NCBI RefSeq assembly: GCF_020736365.1
Contig: NZ_CP085988.1
Coordinates: 2,796,001 to 2,860,000 of the forward strand
Length of the DNA: 64,000 nt
Direction: 5' to 3'
From: Clostridium sp. M62/1
Lineage (GTDB): Bacteria > Bacillota > Clostridia > Lachnospirales > Lachnospiraceae
Shown here: one piece after another, positions 34,024-41,604 of the stretch
Layout: every line of letters begins with the position of its first letter
Numbering within the stretch: the first letter of the stretch is position 1
Translations under genes and position numbers: made by a program
The notes under the pieces: model-generated
What the model was told of the DNA's origin: nothing
The model's input: the letters and a program-made list of their open reading frames with translations, nothing else
Database searches by the model: none

Positions 34024-34413
34024 ATGAGCCAGACGAGACTCGCTGACAGCGCCCCTGAACACAAATCCGGACAGAAAAAGCGGGACCTTCTTCTTCTCGC
34101 CGTCCTCCTCGCCGCTGCTGCCCTCCTCTTTGCCGGCAGAGAATTCTTCGCCGGCCGGCCGGCAGTTATGGTCTCAGTCAGTGTAGACGGAACAGAAATC
34201 ATGACGTTAGACTTAAACCGGAATGATGACATTGTCATTGAAAGCGGAAACGGCCAGACGAACCATCTTATAATAGAGGATGGAAAGGCATTCCTGACTG
34301 AGGCCTCCTGCCCTGACAAACTCTGCGTCCGTCAGGGTGCCATCTCTGAAACAGGCCAGTCTATTGTCTGCCTCCCAAACCGCGTGATTGTCACAATTGT
34401 GGGAACAAAATAA
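34024..34413 (+). CDS. NusG domain II-containing membrane-anchored protein
   Basis: The 129-residue protein has one N-terminal membrane helix (about 23-40) and an outside domain of the NusG_II family (PF07009): DDIVIESGNGQTNHLIIEDG, then SCPDKLCVRQGAISETGQSI and VCLPNRVIVTI. The two or three cysteines in CPDKLC...VCLPN are strictly typical. Despite the name it has no transcription function; homologues sit beside apbE and Gx transporters. AAGGAG seven bases before the ATG at 34024 decides the start over 34006. Confidence 0.88.
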   Translation: MSQTRLADSAPEHKSGQKKRDLLLLAVLLAAAALLFAGREFFAGRPAVMVSVSVDGTEIMTLDLNRNDDIVIESGNGQTNHLIIEDGKAFLTEASCPDKLCVRQGAISETGQSIVCLPNRVIVTIVGTK

Positions 34414-34459
34414 CAAAAGGCCCGTTTTCCGGACTTGCGAACTTATGTTCTTTTTTCTG

Positions 34460-34488
34460 TTGCGCACTCTGCCTGTATGAGGTAAAAT
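34460..34488 (+). promoter_or_regulatory. Promoter of the MBL-fold lipoprotein gene
   Basis: TTGCGC (34460-34465) and TAAAAT (34483-34488) are 17 bp apart, 26 bp before the ATG. Confidence 0.6.
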
Positions 34489-34513
34489 GGACAGGCAAAG
34501 GAGGTAATGACAT

Positions 34514-35776
34514 ATGAACCGATTCAACAGAGTCAGACATTCTGCCCGGCTGGCTGTTGCCTGTCTGCTCTCTGCCGCTCTTCTTTTAACAGGATGCTCC
34601 GGCAGCGGATTATCCGGGCAGGCCAATGAAGAAGGCTCATTGAATGTGACAGGCAGCACAGAGGAGAATTCCGCGGCTTCCTCACAGAGCAGCACAGCTG
34701 AAGGCCAGGTATTATCTGCTGATACCACAGTGCATTTCATCGACGTTGGGCAGGGATTGTCTGTGCTGATCCAGTCTGACGGCCATTTCATGCTCTACGA
34801 CGGAGGAGACAGGAACGCTTCCTCTCTCGTCGTATCCTATCTTCAGGAGCAGGGCGTGGAAACCCTGGACTATGTGATCGCGTCCCACTACGACGCCGAT
34901 CACCTGAACGGAGTGGTCGGCGCGCTGAATGTATATGAAACAGAGAAAGTCCTTGCGCCAGACTATGAGACAGATACAAGGGTATTTCAGTCTTTCCAGT
35001 CTGTGATCCGCGAGAAGGATATTCCTCTCATCCATCCGAAGCCCGGGGAGACTTACCAGCTGGGAAATGCATCCTTCACAGTTCTGGCTCCCCAGAGCAG
35101 AAGCTACAGCAGCGCCAACGACTACTCGGTTGCCATCCGTCTTACGGCAGGCGACGTGAGCTTTCTCATTACCGGGGACGCGGAATCTGAGAGTGAGGCT
35201 GAAATGATTAAGACGGGTCTTCCCCTGGAAAGCACGGTTTACGCTGCCGGCCATCACGGAAGCGCCAGCTCCGGAAGCTGGGACTTTCTTCAGAGAGCAG
35301 TGCCAGAATATGCTGTCATCAGTTGCGGAGCCGGAAATTCCTACGGCCATCCCCATGTGGAAACCATGGAAAAATTCGAGGCCATGGGCATCGAGATCTT
35401 CCGCACGGACAAGCAGGGAACCATCACAGTCTCCACAGACGGCTCCTCACTGACCTGGTCTGTCAGTCCCTGCAGCGACTACACGCCGGGGGATCCGGAT
35501 GACAAACCGGCCAGACCGGCGGGAGGCAGTTCAGAAGACAGTTCTGTTTCCGGCTTTGGTCCCTCCGCCGGTTCAGAGCCTTCCGGGACTGTGGATGGAA
35601 ACGGACTTCATACGTATATTCTTAACACCAGTTCCAAGCTCATTCACATGCCGGACTGCAGGAGTGTGTCTGATATGAGTGATAAAAATAAAGCTGAATG
35701 GAGTGGAGAGTCCTTCGAGCAGTGCCTGAAGGAAAATCCCGGATACAGAGGGTGCAAAAGCTGTAATCCGTCCTGA
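34514..35776 (+). CDS. Secreted ComEC-like MBL-fold lipoprotein with C-terminal Cys domain
   Basis: The 420-residue protein has a signal peptide with lipobox LLTGC (Cys about 28), a low-complexity Ser/Glu linker and a metallo-beta-lactamase domain like the one at the C terminus of ComEC: VHFIDVGQGLSVLI (about 73-86), ASHYDADHLNGVVGAL (metal His-x-Asp-x-Asp-His, here HYDADH), FLITGDAESE and AAGHHGSASSGS. Such domains are phosphohydrolase or nuclease-like. A Pro/Gly/Ser linker leads to a last domain, TYILNTSSKLIHMPDC through CKSCNPS, with Cys-His spacing like an Ada-type zinc site. ComEC membrane helices are absent, so it is a stand-alone extracellular enzyme. GGAGG precedes the ATG. Confidence 0.85.
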   Translation: MNRFNRVRHSARLAVACLLSAALLLTGCSGSGLSGQANEEGSLNVTGSTEENSAASSQSSTAEGQVLSADTTVHFIDVGQGLSVLIQSDGHFMLYDGGDRNASSLVVSYLQEQGVETLDYVIASHYDADHLNGVVGALNVYETEKVLAPDYETDTRVFQSFQSVIREKDIPLIHPKPGETYQLGNASFTVLAPQSRSYSSANDYSVAIRLTAGDVSFLITGDAESESEAEMIKTGLPLESTVYAAGHHGSASSGSWDFLQRAVPEYAVISCGAGNSYGHPHVETMEKFEAMGIEIFRTDKQGTITVSTDGSSLTWSVSPCSDYTPGDPDDKPARPAGGSSEDSSVSGFGPSAGSEPSGTVDGNGLHTYILNTSSKLIHMPDCRSVSDMSDKNKAEWSGESFEQCLKENPGYRGCKSCNPS

Positions 35777-35831
35777 CTTACACATTAGCATCAATACGGC
35801 GGCTGCAATGCAGTCAGCTGGAAGTATCTGC

Positions 35832-35883
35832 AAAAAAATACGTCCTGTCAGAGATAAAACACTTTAACAGGACGTATTTTTTT
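35832..35883 (+). terminator. Terminator behind the MBL lipoprotein gene
   Basis: A perfect stem pairs AAAAATACGTCCTGT (35834-35848) with ACAGGACGTATTTTT from 35867, and T7 closes it on the + strand; the minus strand also ends in T-rich sequence. Confidence 0.85.
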
Positions 35884-35989
35884 GAATTTTTAAAGCATCC
35901 AGAGTTCTCAAACTTTTCGTTTCTTGCATCAGCCTGCCGGAAAAAGCCGGACCTTTCAGGAAGTAGGACAGGCCGGAACGCCGGCCGCC

Positions 35990-37813
35990 CTACCGAAGCG
36001 AAGCCGAATCCGCGCTGCGGCAGTATACCGGAAAATACAGACAGAACACCGTCCCCTTTCCCGGCTCGCTCTCCACCGTGATCAGCCCCCTGTGGGATTC
36101 CACCATCCGGTACACCAGAAACAACCCCAGTCCCGTCCCCTCTCCAGCCCTGCGGGTTGTGAAAAATGGATCAAAGATCTGTTTTCTGACATCCTCTGTC
36201 ATACCGCACCCGGTATCAGAGAAGGACAGCTCATAAAAGTCCTGTTCCTCCTTCCCCTCAAAAAACCTGTTTTTGGCAAACTCTCTTCCCTTCCGTACTC
36301 TCCCCTTTACCGTCAGGCGGCCTCCCGCTTCCCCCATGGCGTGAAAGGCATTGGTGCACAGGTTAAGCACAATCTGATGAATCTGGGTTTCATTCCCCCA
36401 CATCCAAAACGGCTCAAATACAAGCTCCATGACAATTTCCACCTGCTTTGGCTTTCCCGACTCTGCCACCAGCATGGCCCTGGCCGCCACCTGACTTACA
36501 GGAATTTCCTGAAAGGACTGCTCGGAATTTTTTCCGCTGAAGGCTGAGATCTGGCTGATAATCTCCTTCGCCTTTTCCGCTGAGCTCAAAATTTCCTGAA
36601 TATCTGCGTAATAGCGGTCTCTTTCATCCATCTCTGACAGCATCATCGCCGAGTAGCCCATAATGGGAGTCAGCAGGTTGTTGAACTCATGGGCGATTCC
36701 GCCCGCCATAGTTCCCACAAGCTGAAGCCTCTGCTGATGAGCCATAGCCTCCTCTCTCCTTCTGAGCTCCTCAAGCCGCTCATTCACCTCTCTCAGCCGA
36801 CAGTTCTCCTGCTCCACCGCTTTCTGCCTGCTGAACAGCTTCCAGATCAGGAGAAGAAACAGACCGAAAAATACCGCCAGGCAGACGGCTGCTGCAGCTA
36901 TCTTTATAGTAGCCGCCTGCAAGGGTTCTGTGATTTCCGCATAGTCGATCACAGCGCTGACGATCAGAAAGTCGTCTCCGATCTCAACCGGCTCATAGGC
37001 AGATACCTTTCTGACCGGCCGGGGCGGTTCCTCTATCCACCAGTAGGAATTGTAGATCTCCACCCCTCCTTTTCCCGACTCCTGATGCTCAATCAGCGTT
37101 TCCAGCTCAGAAAAATCCAGCCCCGGGTACATCCTGCGGCGCCCTTCCAGGACATACTGCCCGATCTGCTCCTCTACCTGGTGCATCAGAATCAGGCCGT
37201 CTGAGGACTTGACCATCACATACCCGTTTTTTCCCATTTTAATATAGGCTGCTGTTTTCTCATAGATATCGTTAAAGCTCAGAATACAGGAAAGCCTGCC
37301 TCCGGCTTCTGTGGCTCTCTGAAGTTTCAGGTAACAGTTTTCCTCCTCATCCTGCCAGATGGAAATAGCGGTATCTGCCGTCTGCTCCGTCATAAAGCTG
37401 ACCAGCGTAAGAACCCTCTCTTCCTGTGTCCAGTGTGAAATGCTGAGGTTTCCCTGTTCGTAGACAAGGCCCGTGACCGTTCCCTCCCTCTCCCTGAGAA
37501 ATTCCTCCAGGGTCTCTTCCATGGGCTTCTGATTCTGCTCTGCAAAAGCGGCCTCCGCTGTGCGAAACTGTTCCAGCCCTGTTTCCACTGCCAGATCGTC
37601 TTTCGTCTCCTCCACAAACACCTCAATATTGGCCGCCACGCTCTCTGAGATAGAGCGCAGCTGCCCGCTCTGGGTTTCAATCATGGTTTTCTGGTTCTCG
37701 ACTATCATATTTCCTACCAGAATAAACAAAAGCACTGCCGCAGCAAATACAACCGCTGCGGCAGCGCCGATTCCCCCTCCCCGGGGGCGTTCCCTAAAAA
37801 AATGAATTTTCAT
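35990..37813 (-). CDS. Membrane sensor histidine kinase
   Basis: The 607-residue kinase has two membrane helices (about 18-37 and 300-323) around a sensor of about 260 residues of dCache-like look, a coiled stretch (QENCRLREVNERLEELRRRE), a HisKA H-box GGIAHEFNNLLTPIMGYS with the phospho-accepting His, an N-box IHQIVLNLCTNAFHAMGE, DTGCGM, and GEGTGLGLFLVYRMV. The H-box is of the NtrB/HPK4 kind (HEFNNLL). It has its own promoter. With the CitMHS gene upstream and the response regulator at 39545 it likely forms a carboxylate-sensing set. The start at 37813 follows GGAG at 12 bases; the longer frame to 37891 lies on the promoter. Confidence 0.88.
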   Translation of the reverse strand: MKIHFFRERPRGGGIGAAAAVVFAAAVLLFILVGNMIVENQKTMIETQSGQLRSISESVAANIEVFVEETKDDLAVETGLEQFRTAEAAFAEQNQKPMEETLEEFLREREGTVTGLVYEQGNLSISHWTQEERVLTLVSFMTEQTADTAISIWQDEEENCYLKLQRATEAGGRLSCILSFNDIYEKTAAYIKMGKNGYVMVKSSDGLILMHQVEEQIGQYVLEGRRRMYPGLDFSELETLIEHQESGKGGVEIYNSYWWIEEPPRPVRKVSAYEPVEIGDDFLIVSAVIDYAEITEPLQAATIKIAAAAVCLAVFFGLFLLLIWKLFSRQKAVEQENCRLREVNERLEELRRREEAMAHQQRLQLVGTMAGGIAHEFNNLLTPIMGYSAMMLSEMDERDRYYADIQEILSSAEKAKEIISQISAFSGKNSEQSFQEIPVSQVAARAMLVAESGKPKQVEIVMELVFEPFWMWGNETQIHQIVLNLCTNAFHAMGEAGGRLTVKGRVRKGREFAKNRFFEGKEEQDFYELSFSDTGCGMTEDVRKQIFDPFFTTRRAGEGTGLGLFLVYRMVESHRGLITVESEPGKGTVFCLYFPVYCRSADSASLR

Positions 37814-37903
37814 ACCGCTGCGCACTCCGTCCGCTTCCTGCCTGCGGCAGCCGGCGGCTGGCCGCAGACATTCTGCAGGGCCTTTCTGCATTTTCTTCCG
37901 TCT

Positions 37904-37932
37904 ATTTTACAGAATGCCCCTTTTTCTGTCAA
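37904..37932 (-). promoter_or_regulatory. Promoter of the histidine kinase gene
   Basis: TTGACA (37927-37932) and TAAAAT (37904-37909) on the minus strand are 17 bp apart, so the kinase can be made independently of the transporter upstream. Confidence 0.75.
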
Positions 37933-37993
37933 ATAGTACTGCCGGTTTTATTTTCTGCCTGAAGCAGCCTCTGAAACCCGGAAATCCTGTTCT

Positions 37994-39301
37994 TTACAGA
38001 ATCGGCAGATAACCTGTCGCAAGCCCTGCAGCCATAAAGATGACAAAAATTCCGATACACCACTTAAAGATATATCCCTGGTACTGTGCCAGTGTAATCT
38101 CTGTCTTATCCATCAGCAGGTAGATAAACGGAACTAACGGGCTGAGGAAATGGAAGGCCTGTCCCATCAGAGCTGCAAAGCCCACATTCAGATCCGTAAA
38201 GCCATAGGCCTTGGCTGTGGCAGCCAGAGGCGGCAGCACGCCATAGTAGAAGGCGTCATTGTTAAGCAGATAGGTACCCGGAGCACTGACAACGGCAATC
38301 ACGACTGCAAAGTACTTTGCCAGAGATTCCGGAATCACGGCAACCAGGAATTCGGCAATGGCATTTGACATACCCGCATTTTCCGGACCGTTTAAAATAC
38401 CCATCAGCACACCGGCACCGAGGACCATCATGACCACGTTGATCATATCCGGAGCAATGGAGCTGATGACATTTCTCTGAATCTTCTGATTGGGATAGTT
38501 GACGAGGAGGGCAACCGCTGTTCCCACTCCGAACAGGATGGCAGAGGAAGCCAGTCCCATAATCAGGGCTGCAATGATAGCCGCTGTGAGGATCAGGTTA
38601 AACCAGATAAGCCCTGGCCTCTTCCATGCTTTCTCCTCCTCTGAAAGCTGTACCTTAACCGCGTGATTCTCCACATCCTTTGACACGCCCAGGCGTTTTC
38701 TCTCCTTCAGTCCCAGATAATAGGACACTCCGATGACGTAAATCGCCGAGAGAACCATACCAGGTACCAGAGGAGCCAGGATTTCTCCAGCATCCAGATG
38801 CATCACCGACATAACGCGGGCCGTTGGGCCGCCCCAGGGAATCAGGTTCATAATACAGTTCTGAAGGATAATCAGAGTCGCAAGATAGATTTTTTTAATT
38901 TTCAGGCGCTCATAGATCGGGATCATGGCAGTACAGCAGATCATGACCGTGGTGGTGCCGTCCCCGTCCAGTGACACGAAGGCAGCCAGTACGGCCGTTC
39001 CCACCAAAACCTTCAGCGGGTCTCCCTTGCACCAGGAAACTACCTTGTCCACCATAGGGTCAAACATTCCCGCCGTGAGCATGATTCCAAAATACAGGAT
39101 GGCAAAGGTCATCATGGAAAAGGTGCCGGCCACATCCTTAATTCCGGCCATGGCATATTCCAGCGTATCCCAGCCGTAGCCTGCCAGCAGACCGAAAAGC
39201 ACAGGAATGATAATCAGTGACGTAAACGGGCTTAATTTTTTTGCCATAATCAGTCCCATAAATACTACGATCATGGCAAAGCCCAGAAAAGCTAAATACA
39301 T
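37994..39301 (-). CDS. CitMHS-family citrate/carboxylate transporter
   Basis: The 435-residue protein has about twelve membrane segments and the CitMHS pattern: MVVFMGLIMAKKLSPFTSLI-type N terminus, FVSLDGDGTTTVMICCTAMIPIYERL (about 108-133), MNLIPWGGPTARVMSV (about 152-167) and a C-terminal FLSPLVPFIYLL. Characterised members (Bacillus CitM/CitH) carry citrate with Mg2+ or Ca2+ and protons, but other carboxylates are possible. It lies between the kinase and the divergent response regulator. Its promoter has a -10 (TATACT, 39390-39395) but no good -35, as expected when an activator is needed. Confidence 0.88.
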   Translation of the reverse strand: MYLAFLGFAMIVVFMGLIMAKKLSPFTSLIIIPVLFGLLAGYGWDTLEYAMAGIKDVAGTFSMMTFAILYFGIMLTAGMFDPMVDKVVSWCKGDPLKVLVGTAVLAAFVSLDGDGTTTVMICCTAMIPIYERLKIKKIYLATLIILQNCIMNLIPWGGPTARVMSVMHLDAGEILAPLVPGMVLSAIYVIGVSYYLGLKERKRLGVSKDVENHAVKVQLSEEEKAWKRPGLIWFNLILTAAIIAALIMGLASSAILFGVGTAVALLVNYPNQKIQRNVISSIAPDMINVVMMVLGAGVLMGILNGPENAGMSNAIAEFLVAVIPESLAKYFAVVIAVVSAPGTYLLNNDAFYYGVLPPLAATAKAYGFTDLNVGFAALMGQAFHFLSPLVPFIYLLMDKTEITLAQYQGYIFKWCIGIFVIFMAAGLATGYLPIL

Positions 39302-39405
39302 ATCTCTTTCTCCCTTTCTTCCCTCTGCTTTCCTGCCAGGCCCTGGGGCTTCCTGTCTTCTGGTACAGCAGAACGGTTATTCTGCCTTCAGTATACTGCC
39401 CGGTT

Positions 39406-39442
39406 CTTAACATCCCCTGAAAAAGTCTTAAAAAATGTTAAG
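39406..39442. promoter_or_regulatory. Inverted repeat in the transporter/regulator intergenic region
   Basis: CTTAACAT (39406-39413) and ATGTTAAG (39435-39442) form a perfect 8-bp dyad with 21 bp between. One arm touches the -35 zone of the CitMHS promoter and the other lies just before the response regulator promoter. It is a candidate binding site for that regulator. Confidence 0.45.
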
Positions 39443-39453
39443 ATTTGAAAGTT

Positions 39454-39482
39454 TTGCAGTTTTCCTCGTTTTGTGGTATTCT
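39454..39482 (+). promoter_or_regulatory. Promoter of the response regulator gene
   Basis: TTGCAG (39454-39459) and TATTCT (39477-39482) are 17 bp apart with TG before the -10. Confidence 0.6.
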
Positions 39483-39544
39483 GGACAGAGCAGTTTCTGC
39501 TCATGAAGAAATTAAAGAGACGGACCAGAAAGGGAGGAGGACCT

Positions 39545-40246
39545 ATGGCTGAAGAAAAGATACTGATTGCTGACGATGATCCGGCTGTCCGCCGGCTTCT
39601 CATGCGCGTTGTGGAGGGGAGCGGCTTTAAGGCTCAGACGGCCAGCGACGGACTGGAGGCTGTCCGCGCAGCCCAGAGCGGGGAGTTTGCCCTGATTCTC
39701 CTGGACATTATGATGAACGGGAATGACGACGGCTTTCATGCCATTAAGAAGCTCAGAGAGTCCGGAAACACTACTCCCATCATGGTTCTCAGCGGAAGGA
39801 GCGGTGACTTTGACACCCTCTACGGGCTGGACATCGGAGCCGATGACTACGTGTCCAAGCCCTTTAACCCCGTCATTCTGGGCGCCAAGATCAAGGCGCT
39901 GGTGCGCAGAAGCCAGGCCGGACGGGAAGAGGCAGGGGAAATTCTCACAGCAGGGCCCTTTCTCTACAACACCCTTACCATGGAATTTTCAAAGAACGGG
40001 ATTCCCATCTCCCTCTCCTCCAGGGAGCATGTGCTGATGCGCCTTTTTTTGTCCCACCCGGGCCAGGTGTTCTCAAAGGAGCAGCTCTATGAGCTTGTCT
40101 GGAACAATACCGCAGTGGATGACAACGTAATTATGGTCTACATCAGCCACCTGAGAAACAAGATTGAGGACAGTCCGAAAAATCCGCGGTTTATCAAAAC
40201 TGTCTGGGGGATCGGCTATACCTTCTCCTGCACCGGTCAGGGCTGA
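39545..40246 (+). CDS. OmpR/PhoB-family response regulator
   Basis: The 233-residue regulator has a receiver domain with the acidic pair DDD near residue 10, the phospho-Asp in LILLDIMMNG (about 53), a Thr/Ser switch in MVLSGRSGD and Lys in VSKPFNP. A linker leads to a winged-helix DNA-binding domain (about 135-230) with LSSREHVLMRLFLSHPGQVFSKEQL and VYISHLRNKIEDSP...IKTVWGIGYTF. GGGAGGAGG precedes the ATG at 39545. The only histidine kinase nearby is at 35990; that kinase is of a different H-box class from the usual OmpR partners, so pairing is an inference. Confidence 0.9.
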   Translation: MAEEKILIADDDPAVRRLLMRVVEGSGFKAQTASDGLEAVRAAQSGEFALILLDIMMNGNDDGFHAIKKLRESGNTTPIMVLSGRSGDFDTLYGLDIGADDYVSKPFNPVILGAKIKALVRRSQAGREEAGEILTAGPFLYNTLTMEFSKNGIPISLSSREHVLMRLFLSHPGQVFSKEQLYELVWNNTAVDDNVIMVYISHLRNKIEDSPKNPRFIKTVWGIGYTFSCTGQG

Positions 40247-40328
40247 CCTCCAGGCTCTTCTGCCCCAAGGCCCTCCCCTTCTGCCCCAGGCTCTGGCCTT
40301 CCCGGGCTGAACGGCACCGGCTGCAGGC

Positions 40329-40375
40329 AAAAAACGGCTCCATTCAGGGAAAAGCCCTGGCCGGAGCCGTTTTTG
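40329..40375. terminator. Bidirectional terminator
   Basis: AAAAAACGGCTCC (40329-40341) and GGAGCCGTTTTT (40363-40374) form the stem; the loop holds an inner CAGGG/CCCTG hairpin. It ends the response regulator and the pyrG-carA-carB-dapL operon. Confidence 0.85.
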
Positions 40376-40416
40376 CCGTTCAGCCTCTTATGTGATTTTT
40401 TGTGATTTTTATTTTC

Positions 40417-41604
40417 CTATCTGGAAAACACCTCATAAAACCGTTTCATGGCTTCAATGGTATTCTCCCTTGTGGAGAAAGCCGTCAGCCGGAAGTATCC
40501 TTCCCCGCAGGCACCAAAGCCGGCGCCCGGCGTTCCCACAACATTGGCCTTCTCCAGCAGAAAATCAAAAAAGGTCCAGGAGTCCATCTGCCGCGGGCAT
40601 TTCAGCCAGATATACGGGGAATGCTCCCCGCCTGTATACCAGATTCCAAGTCTGTCCAGGGTCTCTGTAATAATTTTCGCATTATCCCTGTAATACTGAA
40701 TATTTTCAAGAATCTGTCTCTCGCCTTCTTCTGTAAACACAGCGGCGGCAGCCCTCTGGACAATATAGGGCACTCCGTTGAACTTCGTGGTCTGGCGGCG
40801 CAGCCACAGTCTGTTAAGCTCCTTCCCGGAGCGCACAAGCTCCATGGGGATCACCGTGTATCCGCATCGGGTTCCGGTAAATCCCGCCTTCTTGGAGAAG
40901 GAACAGAACTCAATGGCACAGGTCCTTGCGCCCTCTATCTCAAAAATGCTGCGGGGCAGCTCTCCCGTCACGAAGCACTCGTAGGCAGCGTCAAAGAGGA
41001 TCACACTTCCCCTGACGTTTGCAAAGTCCACCCATTCCTTCAGCTGCTCCCTCGTATAAACGGCGCCTGTGGGGTTGTTGGGAGAGCACAGGTAGATCAG
41101 ATCTGCCTCCATGCCCTCCTCTGGCATGGGGAGGAAGCCATTCTCCTCCCCGGCCCGGGCATACAGAATCTCGCGGCCGTCCATGAGATTCGTATCCACA
41201 TAGACAGGATAGACGGGATCCGTCACCAGGACGCGGCAGGAACGGCTGAAAATATCGAGGATATTTCCCAGATCGCTCTTGGCCCCGTCTGAGATAAAGA
41301 TCTCCTCTGCTGCCAGCTCCACGCCGAACCGCCTGTAATACTCCCTCACAGCCTCCCTCAGGAAGTCGTACCCCTGCTCCGGACCGTAGCCCCGGAAGGT
41401 TTCCGCCTTTCCCATCTCATCGGACGCGCGGTGAAGGGCTTTCACAACTGCCTCCGGGAGAGGGCGCGTCACGTCTCCGATCCCCATCCGGATGAGTTTT
41501 GCCTCCGGGTGGCTATGACTGTAGGCATTCACCCTTTTTGCTGTCTCTGCAAACAGGTAGCTCTCCTGTAAGTTTTCGTAATTGTGGTTAATATCTGCCG
41601 CCAT
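40417..41604 (-). CDS. dapL: LL-diaminopimelate aminotransferase
   Basis: DapL turns tetrahydrodipicolinate straight into LL-DAP for lysine and peptidoglycan, bypassing the acyl routes. The 395-residue fold-type I PLP enzyme has RMGIGDVTRPLPEAV (about 39-53), GYGPEQGYDFLREAV, FISDGAKSDLGNILDIF, CSPNNPTGAVY, and FCSFSKKAGFTGTRCGY with the PLP lysine in the SFSK block. All are typical DapL signatures. AAGGAG precedes the ATG at 41604, which overlaps the carB end by 17 bp. Its place at the end of a pyrimidine/arginine operon is unusual. Confidence 0.93.
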   Translation of the reverse strand: MAADINHNYENLQESYLFAETAKRVNAYSHSHPEAKLIRMGIGDVTRPLPEAVVKALHRASDEMGKAETFRGYGPEQGYDFLREAVREYYRRFGVELAAEEIFISDGAKSDLGNILDIFSRSCRVLVTDPVYPVYVDTNLMDGREILYARAGEENGFLPMPEEGMEADLIYLCSPNNPTGAVYTREQLKEWVDFANVRGSVILFDAAYECFVTGELPRSIFEIEGARTCAIEFCSFSKKAGFTGTRCGYTVIPMELVRSGKELNRLWLRRQTTKFNGVPYIVQRAAAAVFTEEGERQILENIQYYRDNAKIITETLDRLGIWYTGGEHSPYIWLKCPRQMDSWTFFDFLLEKANVVGTPGAGFGACGEGYFRLTAFSTRENTIEAMKRFYEVFSR

